NCBI GenBank assembly: GCA_017860985.1
Contig: JAGFXG010000097.1
Location: 1-5,762, forward strand
Direction: 5' to 3'
Origin: Deltaproteobacteria bacterium
GTDB lineage: Bacteria; Desulfobacterota; Syntrophia; Syntrophales; Smithellaceae
DNA: 5,762 nucleotides
Shown: one piece after another, positions 1 through 5,681 of the stretch
Numbering within the stretch: position 1 is the stretch's first letter
How the letters are laid out: each line of letters opens with the position of its first letter
Made by a program: the position numbers and the translations under genes
Notes under the pieces: model-generated
Databases searched by the model: none
Seen by the model: the letters and a program-made list of their open reading frames with translations, nothing else
Told to the model about the DNA's origin: nothing

Positions 1-366
1 TTTTGATATCTTAGCCAGGGCTTTTAGATGCTGTCCTGTTGAATTCTCCGGCGCCAGCAGCAAAAAGAAAAGATGAACCGGTTTCCCATCGATCGCGTCA
101 AAAGCTATTCCCTTTTTGCTGCGCCCGAAAGCGACAACAAGTTCATGAAGATCAGAAACCTTGCCGTGAGGAATGGCAACGCCGTCACCAATCCCCGTTG
201 ACCCGAGTTTTTCCCTTTGCTGAAGGACTTCGATTGCCCTGGCTTTGTCGATCTTCAAACCGCTGTTGATCAGGACATTGATCAGTTCCGCAAGCACGTC
301 TTTTTTGGAATTCGACGAGAGATTTTCACTGAGAAATTCATTTTTAAAAATTTGATCCAGTCGCAT
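1..366 (-). CDS. ptsN: PTS IIA-like nitrogen regulatory protein PtsN (EIIA-Ntr), 3' end outside window
   Basis: The reading frame opens with ATG at 366 and stays open to the window edge, giving 122 residues of a protein that is usually about 150-160 long. It begins MRLDQIFKNE. The EIIA active-site block is clear: REKLGSTGIGDG at about residues 51-62, then VAIPHGK with the phosphorylatable histidine at residue 67. The following stretch (LVVAFGRSKKGI, then HLFFLLLAPENSTGQHL) matches the conserved EIIA core. In known systems this cytoplasmic protein receives phosphate from EI-Ntr and NPr and acts as a regulator (potassium transport, nitrogen and envelope stress) rather than in sugar uptake. Its place after rpoN and hpf is the classical one. 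The start has an AGGTG Shine-Dalgarno-like motif six bases upstream; an in-frame GTG lies three codons earlier but lacks a good ribosome binding site. rapZ and an npr-type gene may follow beyond the window, but that cannot be seen here. Confidence 0.95.
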   Translation of the reverse strand, partial: MRLDQIFKNEFLSENLSSNSKKDVLAELINVLINSGLKIDKARAIEVLQQREKLGSTGIGDGVAIPHGKVSDLHELVVAFGRSKKGIAFDAIDGKPVHLFFLLLAPENSTGQHLKALAKISK

Positions 367-431
367 GTGTTGCACCTGACCTTGTAAACTGAAACACCGT
401 TTTTTATCTCATCGGTGGACCATTCATAACG

Positions 432-460
432 GGGGAGCAGGCATTGAAATGCCCCTCCCC
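432..460 (-). other. Strong hairpin between hpf and ptsN, no U-tract
   Basis: On the minus-strand RNA, arm GGGGAGGGGCAT pairs with ATGCCUGCUCCCC around a UUCA loop, giving a 12-pair stem with one bulged G and one G-U pair. On the plus strand the G-U becomes an A-C mismatch, so the structure suits the transcript of the operon better. It begins 23 bases after the hpf stop and ends 66 bases before the ptsN start. The downstream bases are not a T-run, so it is not a standard Rho-independent terminator. It may be an RNA stabiliser, processing site or partial attenuator separating hpf from ptsN expression; the function is inferred. Confidence 0.6.
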
Positions 461-482
461 TCGGGTAAATTCATTTTGTCGG

Positions 483-1013
483 TTAACTGTTCGTTTCAAT
501 GTGGGCAATATTTCCGTCGTCAAGACGATAAACCAGGCTGACTTTTTCCGAAGCGGTGTCCCGATAGATCAAAAATCGGGCTTTACTGCCTTCCATCTCC
601 AATACAGCTTCTTCGAGTGACATGAGTTTTAAAACGACCTTGCGGGTTTCCACCACCTTAGCCGTGTAATCGTCCTCTTCCATGCCTTCCTCGGCCTTCT
701 GGCCGCTGTGACGGATGCTTCTGGGTTTATGCTCCCTGTTTTTCTCTCTTTGCTTCTTAAGCTGTTTTTCGATTTTATCTATGCAGCTGTCAACCGCTAG
801 ATGCATATCCTTGGCCTCTTCTTTGGCATTTACATTCCAACCGTTGGCGCTCAGATTTATTTCCACAACATTACGAAACTTTTCCGTTGAAAGAACGACA
901 TGGGCTTCAGAAGGCACATCAAGATATTTCTTCAGTTTAACAATTCTTTCCTCTACATAGGTTTTTTGCCAGTTTTCCCCTTCACTCGTTCTGAACGTTA
1001 CGGAAATATTCAT
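483..1013 (-). CDS. hpf: Long-form ribosome hibernation promoting factor (HPF / sigma-54 modulation family)
   Basis: The product has 176 residues. Residues 1 to about 98 form the ribosome-binding HPF/RaiA domain: MNISVTFRTSEG, then VEERIVKLKKYLD, and the helix with DMHLAVDSCIDKIEKQLKK, ending in a basic tail. A charged linker (about 99-117) leads to a second domain at about 118-176, with VVLKLMSLEEAV, ARFLIYRD and VSLVYRLDDGNIAHIE, typical of the C-terminal dimerisation domain of long HPF. In characterised bacteria long HPF pairs 70S ribosomes into inactive 100S dimers in stationary phase; enteric Hpf lacks this second domain. The start at 1013 is chosen because GGAGG sits seven bases upstream and the protein then begins at the family's usual N-terminus; a longer frame from 1079 adds 22 unconserved residues across the Shine-Dalgarno. 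The position after rpoN is conserved in many Proteobacteria. Confidence 0.95.
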   Translation of the reverse strand: MNISVTFRTSEGENWQKTYVEERIVKLKKYLDVPSEAHVVLSTEKFRNVVEINLSANGWNVNAKEEAKDMHLAVDSCIDKIEKQLKKQREKNREHKPRSIRHSGQKAEEGMEEDDYTAKVVETRKVVLKLMSLEEAVLEMEGSKARFLIYRDTASEKVSLVYRLDDGNIAHIETNS

Positions 1014-1020
1014 TATTTTT

Positions 1021-1025
1021 CCTCC
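1021..1025 (-). promoter_or_regulatory. Ribosome binding site of hpf
   Basis: GGAGG on the minus strand lies seven bases before the ATG at 1013. It is among the strongest Shine-Dalgarno sequences in the window and fixes the hpf start, excluding the upstream ATG at 1079. Confidence 0.85.
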
Positions 1026-1087
1026 ATGGTTAAAATTAGGCAGCCAAAACCTCTCGACAATTTTCGCTACCGGCAACAAAGGTCAGT

Positions 1088-1116
1088 CATATAGTGGCGA
1101 CCAAACCAAAAGTCAA
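1088..1116 (-). promoter_or_regulatory. Candidate sigma-70 promoter for hpf (and ptsN)
   Basis: On the minus strand TTGACT (1116-1111, five of six matches to the -35 consensus) is followed after exactly 17 bases by TATATG (1093-1088, four of six matches to the -10). Transcription would begin near 1081, leaving a leader of about 68 bases before the hpf ATG. It lies in the 154-bp gap after rpoN, one of the two largest in the window, which fits separate expression of hpf and ptsN from rpoN. A perfect but isolated TATAAT lies further upstream at 1145-1140 without a good -35. This is a consensus match only. Confidence 0.5.
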
Positions 1117-1167
1117 CCGGAATTTTACCCTTTGTTCTTATTATACCGCTATTTTTAAGAGATGACT

Positions 1168-2640
1168 TTAAAAATATTTCTTCCTCTTGGACGACGGCAA
1201 TATCCCAATCATTTCCCTGTATTTAGCGACTGTGCGTCGGGCAATATCAATGTTTTTGGCCTTGAGCAGGTCGACGATTTCACAATCACTGTAAGGTTTT
1301 TTAGGATCTTCCCCGGCAATCAGATGCCTGATTTCCTCTTTAACACTTTTCGAGGCAATGTTTTCACCGGATGTTCTCTGGATGGAACTGCCGAAAAAAT
1401 ATTTCATTTCAAAGATGCCGCGATGAGAATGCATGTATTTATTGGTCACAACGCGGCTGATGGTTGATTCATGCATTTCAACATCATCGGCGATATTTCT
1501 CAAGACCAGCGGTTTTAAAAAATCGATGCCTTTATCAAAAAAATCCTTCTGGTGCCTTACGATGCTTTCAGCGACTTTGTAGATTGTTTTATGCCGCTGC
1601 TGGATGCTTTTAATCAGCCAGGTGGCCGATTGTATCTTGTCGCGAATATATTTCTTTCCGTTTTCTTCCTCCGTCCGATCCCGTCCGCCGACACCCGCCA
1701 TAATTTCACGGTAGAAATTGCTGATGCGCAGTCGCGGCAAACCATCATCGTTGAGAATAATTTTATAGTCATCTCCGGATTTAACAACATACACATCCGG
1801 AATAATGGATTGAACCTTTTCCTCCGAATAGACAGCTCCGGGCTTCGGATCCATCTTGCTGATCAGCAAAACGGCCACTTCCACTTCCCGAAGAGGAACT
1901 TTCAGCTTTCTGGCGATATGAACATAATTTTTCAACTCGAGGTCTTTCAGGTGATCCCGGATGATCACTTCCAGTAGAGGATTCCCCTTGGCCAGCATTC
2001 GGGCCTGGATTAACAGGCATTCCTGGAGATTGCGGGCCGCTACACCATTCGGATCAAATTCCTGAACTTTTTTTAAAACCGCCTCCACGTAATCTTCACT
2101 GACATGTTCCAGCTGGGCTATTTCCGAAAGGGTCGCGCACAGATAGCCGTTGTTATCCAGATTGCCGATAATCTGGGAACCGACGCGTACTTCTTCTTCC
2201 GTAAAGGGCGACAGTTTCATCTGCCACATCAGGTGCTCCACCAGTGAAGGACTTTCCGTCACAACGTTGTCCAGGGTCGGAGCCTCCCCGTCCGCCCGGT
2301 CATAAGAAACACCTACAGGGCCGTAATCTTCCAGATAATTATTCCAGTCAAACTCCTCGCGACCGTCCCCCTCGCCGGTCAGTTCCGCCGTTCGCTCGGG
2401 AAGCCTGCTGTCTTCTTTTTCAACGGACTGGACATCGTCTTCGACATCGGCACGAACTTCCTCAGGACCGGGCTCATCCGCAGTCGCCTCTTCCAGCAGT
2501 GGATTTTCTTCAATTTCCTGATTGATCGTATCCACCAGTTCCTGGCGGGACAGGATGAGAAGCTTGATCGCCTGCTGCAGCTGCGGCGTCATGATCAGCT
2601 GCTGGGAAAGCTTTAAATTCTGTTTTAATTCGAAGGCCAT
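1168..2640 (-). CDS. rpoN: RNA polymerase sigma-54 factor RpoN
   Basis: The complete product has 490 residues, normal for the family. Region I (about 1-50) is glutamine-rich with LSQQLIMTPQLQQAIKLL and IEENPLLEE, the part that contacts activators and holds the polymerase closed. Region II (about 51-115) is acidic and variable. The core-binding domain follows from about 125, including LDNNGYLCATLSEIA and FDPNGVAARNLQECLL. The helix-turn-helix that reads the -12 element is at about 384-405 (HESTISRVVTNKYMHS). The RpoN box ARRTVAKYRE, which recognises the -24 element, is at 467-476. All functional regions are present, so the protein should be active with AAA+ enhancer-binding proteins. It starts 27 bp after lptB, probably in the same transcript. 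The Shine-Dalgarno is weak (GAAAG six bases before the ATG), which may keep synthesis low. The start is supported by the canonical N-terminus. Confidence 0.99.
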   Translation of the reverse strand: MAFELKQNLKLSQQLIMTPQLQQAIKLLILSRQELVDTINQEIEENPLLEEATADEPGPEEVRADVEDDVQSVEKEDSRLPERTAELTGEGDGREEFDWNNYLEDYGPVGVSYDRADGEAPTLDNVVTESPSLVEHLMWQMKLSPFTEEEVRVGSQIIGNLDNNGYLCATLSEIAQLEHVSEDYVEAVLKKVQEFDPNGVAARNLQECLLIQARMLAKGNPLLEVIIRDHLKDLELKNYVHIARKLKVPLREVEVAVLLISKMDPKPGAVYSEEKVQSIIPDVYVVKSGDDYKIILNDDGLPRLRISNFYREIMAGVGGRDRTEEENGKKYIRDKIQSATWLIKSIQQRHKTIYKVAESIVRHQKDFFDKGIDFLKPLVLRNIADDVEMHESTISRVVTNKYMHSHRGIFEMKYFFGSSIQRTSGENIASKSVKEEIRHLIAGEDPKKPYSDCEIVDLLKAKNIDIARRTVAKYREMIGILPSSKRKKYF

Positions 2641-2667
2641 AATTGACTTTCACACATCCGTCAGATT

Positions 2668-3390
2668 CTATAAATTGAAATCTTCGCCTAAATAAAACTT
2701 TCTGGCCAGGTCACTCTGTGCAATGGCGTCGGGGTCCCCGTGAACGAGAATTTCTCCCTCATTGACGATATATGCACGGTTGCAGCAGTAAAGTGTTTCC
2801 CGTACATTGTGATCGGAGATGATAATCCCGATCCCCTTGTTTTTCAGTTTTTCAATGATCTTCTGGATGTCGGCCACCGCCAGAGGATCAATGCCGGCAA
2901 AAGGCTCATCCAGCAGAATGTATTTTGGTGACGTCACCAGGGCCCTGGTAATTTCCACCCGTCTTCTTTCGCCGCCGGAGAGCGAATAAGCATAATTTTT
3001 TGCCAGGGAGGTGAGATCCAGTTCACCCAGAAGCTCTCCGAGTCTTTCCTTTCGTTCACTGTCACTTATATCAAGTGTTTCCAGAATCGCCAATATATTT
3101 TCTTCGACGGTCAGTTTGCGGAAAACAGACGGCTCCTGGGGCAGATAATTCAACCCTTTACGCGCCCGTTTATACATCGGGTACCTGCTGATATCTTCAC
3201 CGTCAAGGAAGATTTCCCCGCCATCCGGCTTGATCAGACCGACAATCATATAAAACGTTGTCGTCTTTCCGGCGCCGTTGGGCCCCAAAAGACCGACAAC
3301 TTCGCCCGGAGAAATTTCCAGGTCAATATGGTTGACCACTTTCCTCTTGTTGTAAATTTTGGTCAGTCCCTTCGCCGATAAATGGCTCAT
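2668..3390 (-). CDS. lptB: LPS export ABC transporter ATP-binding protein LptB
   Basis: The product has 240 residues, nearly the same as Escherichia coli LptB (241). The nucleotide-binding motifs are all intact: Walker A GPNGAGKTT at 36-44, Q-loop glutamine 85 in YLPQEPS, ABC signature LSGGE at 137-141, Walker B YILLDEP at 157-163 with catalytic E162, and switch histidine H194 in ISDHN. The Phe-Arg pair after the Q-loop (F90, R91), which in E. coli couples LptB to the LptF/LptG membrane subunits, is present. LptB is the cytoplasmic ATPase that powers extraction of LPS from the inner membrane in the LptB2FGC complex. No lptF or lptG is in the window; in many bacteria they lie elsewhere. The ATG overlaps the lptA stop codon as ATGA, and GGUGA lies seven bases upstream inside the lptA end, indicating translational coupling. 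Confidence 0.99.
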   Translation of the reverse strand: MSHLSAKGLTKIYNKRKVVNHIDLEISPGEVVGLLGPNGAGKTTTFYMIVGLIKPDGGEIFLDGEDISRYPMYKRARKGLNYLPQEPSVFRKLTVEENILAILETLDISDSERKERLGELLGELDLTSLAKNYAYSLSGGERRRVEITRALVTSPKYILLDEPFAGIDPLAVADIQKIIEKLKNKGIGIIISDHNVRETLYCCNRAYIVNEGEILVHGDPDAIAQSDLARKFYLGEDFNL

Positions 3391-3983
3391 TTTTTATTCA
3401 CCGTCTTTAAACCGGGCTTTTCATCCTTTTTTTTCTGATCTTCAGGATGAATGATCGCCGTGACCCTTCCCGAATTTTCGGCGGCACACCTTTCCACTTC
3501 ACCACGGTTTTGATCAAGATAAACCGTAATTTTGCATCCTTTTACCAGGTTCTTCCCCTGCTTCAGAACGGGATTCCCGGTCAAGACCACGCGGGATGTG
3601 TCCTGATAATAAACCGCTTCGCCTCCGGTGGCGGACATGTCTTTTTGCGTGACGATGACATTACCCTTCGCTTCAATTCTGTCCAGCGAACCGGTTTCTT
3701 CCATTACCGGTATTCCTGGTTTTTCTTTCTTGTCTTGCGACTTTTTATAATAAATCGACAGGGAATCTGTTTTCAGCTGGACATCCCCCTGTGTGGCGAC
3801 GGCATTCCCTGAAAAAATAACAACATTTTGTTCCTGATACGCCGACATCTTATCGGAGACAACCTCAATCGGCGCGTCTTTACGTAAGATGTTTTTTTGA
3901 TCAAAACCGGTTTGTGCCCAAACCGGCGTATGGGTAGACAAAAAAAGGAAGATAACGAAAAAACATATTTTCTTTGCGGTCAT
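3387..3983 (-). CDS. lptA: Periplasmic LPS transport protein LptA (OstA-like)
   Basis: The product has 198 residues. Residues 1-23 form a signal peptide: basic MTAKK, a hydrophobic core, and PVWA with probable signal peptidase I cleavage before Q24. The mature part has the OstA/LptA beta-jellyroll pattern of repeated short strands: PIEVVSDKMSAYQEQNVVIFSGNA-like opening, GDVQLKTDSLSIYY, IEAKGNVIVTQ, and VVLTGNPVLKQG followed by KITVYLDQN. The C-terminus is lysine-rich, as in E. coli LptA. The protein bridges LptC at the inner membrane to LptD at the outer membrane and carries LPS in its groove. Two features stand out: a charged loop at about 81-99 that is longer than I recall in E. coli LptA, and two cysteines in the mature protein (C150, C166) that could form a disulphide. 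The gene starts 12 bp after lptC, with AGGA six bases before the ATG, and overlaps lptB by 4 bp. Confidence 0.95.
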   Translation of the reverse strand: MTAKKICFFVIFLFLSTHTPVWAQTGFDQKNILRKDAPIEVVSDKMSAYQEQNVVIFSGNAVATQGDVQLKTDSLSIYYKKSQDKKEKPGIPVMEETGSLDRIEAKGNVIVTQKDMSATGGEAVYYQDTSRVVLTGNPVLKQGKNLVKGCKITVYLDQNRGEVERCAAENSGRVTAIIHPEDQKKKDEKPGLKTVNKK

Positions 3984-3995
3984 AGATTATCCTGA

Positions 3996-4559
3996 TCAGT
4001 TTAATTTGGCCCGGACACCGGATAAGAGAATAAGTTCTCCCTTATCGATGAAGATGTTCAGTCCCACGGCCTGTATTCTCATTTTTCTGTTTTCCATAAC
4101 AACCGGTGCATCGGTATAAATTTTCCTCTGGTCATTGACGTAGCGGAGGTAATCTGTCGTAAACCTGTCTCCCGAATCGGAGGTAATCACCACGTCACCG
4201 GTTATTTCAAGATCCTTTTTATCCGTCAGCATTTTGCCCGTTTTACCGGTCATGACATATATTTTGCCTTCCTCCGTGGTCGCCTGTATCCGAACCTGAT
4301 CAAACAAGGCAAGATTCTTCTTTTTTTGATACTGCCCGCTTTTGGCCTTTACGTCCCACCGGATCTTATTCTGGCCCACTTCCGTAAAAACAAAATCCTG
4401 AATGCGGATATCCGCTTCATCAGGCATTATTTTTATGACATTTTCTTTTTTCCTGCCAACCCCCTGCACAAGGGCAAGGATAACCACTGCAACAATAACT
4501 ATGCTGATAAGCGCGATTACAATGATCTTTACTTTTTTTTTGCCCGGTTTCATCATCAT
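3996..4559 (-). CDS. lptC: LPS export inner-membrane bitopic protein LptC
   Basis: The product has 187 residues, close to the usual 190. A short basic cytoplasmic N-terminus (KPGKKKVK) precedes a single membrane segment at about 11-32, rich in Ile and Val. The periplasmic part is an LptC/OstA-type beta-jellyroll, with recognisable elements IQDFVFTEVGQNKIRWDVKA at about 53-72, GKTGKMLTDKKDLEITGDVVI, FTTDYLRYV at about 133-141, KIYTDAPV and VGLNIFID near the end. It receives LPS from LptB2FG and passes it to LptA. Identification rests on this architecture plus its place before lptA and lptB, since LptC sequences are poorly conserved. Three ATG codons stand in a row (4559, 4556, 4553), and an in-frame TGA lies immediately before the first, so no longer start is possible. 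No convincing Shine-Dalgarno is visible and the leader is A/T-rich, which is unusual for this window. Confidence 0.93.
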   Translation of the reverse strand: MMMKPGKKKVKIIVIALISIVIVAVVILALVQGVGRKKENVIKIMPDEADIRIQDFVFTEVGQNKIRWDVKAKSGQYQKKKNLALFDQVRIQATTEEGKIYVMTGKTGKMLTDKKDLEITGDVVITSDSGDRFTTDYLRYVNDQRKIYTDAPVVMENRKMRIQAVGLNIFIDKGELILLSGVRAKLN

Positions 4560-4695
4560 TCAGCTACAGTTATAAATATTATTCAAACAGCGATGATTTC
4601 TTTATATCACTCACCATCGTCTTTTGCAAAGCGATTCGGGGAAACCGCAGTGTTCAGGACAGGATTGCCTATTACCGGGAATACAACAGGCTATT
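4560..4695. other. Intergenic gap between the SMR gene and lptC
   Basis: This 136-bp stretch holds no convincing gene. It contains a candidate promoter facing lptC and an A/T-rich leader just before it. No U-tailed hairpin was found after the SMR gene, so read-through from kdsC remains possible. The gap is large compared with the 12-bp spacing and 4-bp overlap on the lpt side, marking a break in the operon next to the exporter gene. Confidence 0.6.
4601..4629 (-). promoter_or_regulatory. Candidate sigma-70 promoter for lptC-lptA-lptB
   Basis: On the minus strand TTGCAA (4629-4624, four of six -35 matches) is followed after 17 bases by TATAAA (4606-4601, five of six -10 matches). Transcription would start near 4594, leaving a leader of about 35 bases before the lptC ATG. 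Spacing and location are good, but the call rests only on consensus matching in an A/T-rich gap. Confidence 0.45.
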
Positions 4696-5025
4696 TCAAG
4701 ACTGGCCGGAAATTCTCAGACCGATCAAACCCACTACAATCAGCAGAAAAGATAAAATCCGCATCATTGACGTCGAATCGTTAAACGCGAAAATCCCGAT
4801 CAGAAACGTTCCCGCTGCGCCGATGCCCGTCCAGACTGCGTAGGCCGTTCCGATCGGAATCGTTCTTTGTGCCAGCCATAGAAACAAACCGCTCAGGGCC
4901 ATGCATATCACCGCCATCAGGATAAAGACCGTCCTGTGCGGTGTGGTCTGAGACAGTTTAAAGCCCAGCGGCCAGCCGATTTCCAGAATGCCGGCAATGA
5001 GCAGATAAATCCAGGCAAGTGTCAT
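4696..5025 (-). CDS. sugE: Small multidrug resistance (SMR) family exporter, SugE/Gdx type
   Basis: The product has 109 residues and four predicted membrane helices (about 4-24, 32-52, 58-80 and 87-106), standard for SMR proteins, which act as dual-topology dimers in the inner membrane and exchange protons for a cation. The segment PIGTAYAVWTGIGA (57-70) is diagnostic of the family. Aligned by eye to E. coli SugE/Gdx, the binding-site residues are kept: E15 (E13), W18 (W16), S45 (S42), Y62 (Y59) and W65 (W62). This favours the guanidinium-exporting Gdx branch over the polyaromatic-drug EmrE branch, although substrate is an inference. Less typical are WPLGFK in helix 1 and FNDSTSMM before helix 4, where E. 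coli has LGES. The gene starts 37 bp after kdsC with a weak GGGA ribosome site and lies between Kdo and LPS-transport genes, an unexpected neighbourhood. No partner SMR gene is adjacent, so a homodimer is likely. Confidence 0.88.
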   Translation of the reverse strand: MTLAWIYLLIAGILEIGWPLGFKLSQTTPHRTVFILMAVICMALSGLFLWLAQRTIPIGTAYAVWTGIGAAGTFLIGIFAFNDSTSMMRILSFLLIVVGLIGLRISGQS

Positions 5026-5062
5026 TCACATATCCCGTAAGCAGTGATCCGGTGTTCAACGT

Positions 5063-5620
5063 TTATGATTCAACAAGGTCCGTAAAATCATACCGGTTGG
5101 CGACTTCAAGCCAGCGTTCCTGGGCCATGAGCAACATATCGCATATTTCCCTCACCGCTCCCTGCCCTCCCCTGTTGACCGTAACATAATCAACCGTTTT
5201 TTTCACTAAATCCATCGCATCGGCAACGGCTGCGGAAAAGCCGACCAATTTCAACACGGGGATATCGACAATGTCATCCCCCACGTAAGCAATCACGTCC
5301 GGTGTCAGGTTATGCTTCTGAAGAATTTGCGCGAAGATTTCCTTCTTGTTTAACGCCCCCTGGTACACCTCGGTGATTTTTAAATCACGGGCTCGGTGAT
5401 CCACCACGGTCGATGTCCGGCCGGTAAGAATGGCAACCTGTATGCCATAGCGTTGAATCATCACCAACCCGTGACCGTCACGGACATTAAAGTTTTTTGT
5501 TTCAAGACCTTCTCCGTCCATAATAATTCTGCCGTCGGTCATCACTCCGTCCACATCCAGAATCAGCATCTTTATCTTTTTAAGTTTTTCCTGAATTTTC
5601 TTCTCCAACATAACCTCCAT
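5063..5620 (-). CDS. kdsC: 3-deoxy-D-manno-octulosonate 8-phosphate phosphatase KdsC
   Basis: The product has 185 residues, a HAD-superfamily phosphatase without a large cap domain, as known KdsC (tetrameric, magnesium-dependent). Motif I is LDVDGVMTDG with nucleophile D22 and acid/base D24. Motif II is LTGR, with T66. The motif III lysine lies in NKKEIF (K92 or K93). Motif IV is YVGDDIVD, with D115 and D116. The C-terminal GGQGAVREICD (about 151-161) is a KdsC hallmark and helps separate it from other HAD enzymes. It hydrolyses Kdo-8-phosphate from KdsA to Kdo in the cytoplasm, the substrate for CMP-Kdo synthesis. The start is uncertain: ATG at 5620, ATG at 5611 and TTG at 5608 are all in frame before the conserved region. 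The only strong Shine-Dalgarno overlaps the first ATG and is best spaced for the TTG. kdsA lies 44 bp upstream. Confidence 0.96.
   Translation of the reverse strand: MEVMLEKKIQEKLKKIKMLILDVDGVMTDGRIIMDGEGLETKNFNVRDGHGLVMIQRYGIQVAILTGRTSTVVDHRARDLKITEVYQGALNKKEIFAQILQKHNLTPDVIAYVGDDIVDIPVLKLVGFSAAVADAMDLVKKTVDYVTVNRGGQGAVREICDMLLMAQERWLEVANRYDFTDLVES
5614..5618 (-). promoter_or_regulatory. Shine-Dalgarno inside the annotated start of kdsC
   Basis: GGAGG on the minus strand overlaps the last base of the ATG at 5620. It is only two bases before the ATG at 5611 and five before the TTG at 5608. If this is the true ribosome binding site, the protein starts at TTG 5608 (or less likely at 5611) and the first residues of the longest frame are not made. 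GAGAAG further upstream is a weaker alternative for the 5620 start. Confidence 0.5.
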
Positions 5621-5653
5621 GAACAGGCTGTCTTCTCACCCTGCCCCGCATGA

Positions 5654-5681
5654 GCCTTTAGCCTTTAGCCTTTAGCCTTTA
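5654..5681. repeat. Four perfect tandem copies of a 7-bp unit across the kdsA stop
   Basis: GCCTTTA (TAAAGGC on the coding strand) is repeated four times without mismatch at 5654, 5661, 5668 and 5675. The first two coding-strand copies encode most of the last kdsA codons and the third supplies the TAA stop. Because the unit is not a multiple of three, loss down to two copies would remove this stop, while gains would leave the protein unchanged. It is a possible slipped-strand mutation site. Confidence 0.9.

Noticed and set aside
1014..1079. Longer hpf starting at ATG 1079
   Set aside because: The extra 22 residues span the strong GGAGG site and precede the usual family N-terminus, so the start at 1013 is preferred.
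1030..1125. Sigma-54 (-24/-12) promoter before hpf
   Set aside because: The best GG element (CGGTAGCG followed by TTGT) has the wrong spacing and lacks the -12 GC.
1552..1977. 141-codon plus-strand open frame within rpoN
   Set aside because: It is antisense to conserved sigma-54 sequence with all functional motifs, shows no recognisable family, and has no sensible operon context.
3447..3812. 121-codon plus-strand open frame within lptA
   Set aside because: Shadow of lptA, whose signal peptide and jellyroll pattern are clear on the other strand.
4640..4695. Rho-independent terminator after the SMR gene
   Set aside because: Only a short GCCT/AGGC stem with a large interior loop is possible, and no T-run follows on the minus strand.
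4326..4784. 152-codon plus-strand open frame across lptC, the gap and the SMR gene
   Set aside because: It runs antisense through two supported genes and their promoter region, and its composition is that of reverse-complemented coding DNA.
5026..5062. Guanidine riboswitch before the SMR gene, prompted by an ACGG motif
   Set aside because: The gap is only 37 bp, there is one ACGG rather than two, and it is not in the loop of a hairpin.
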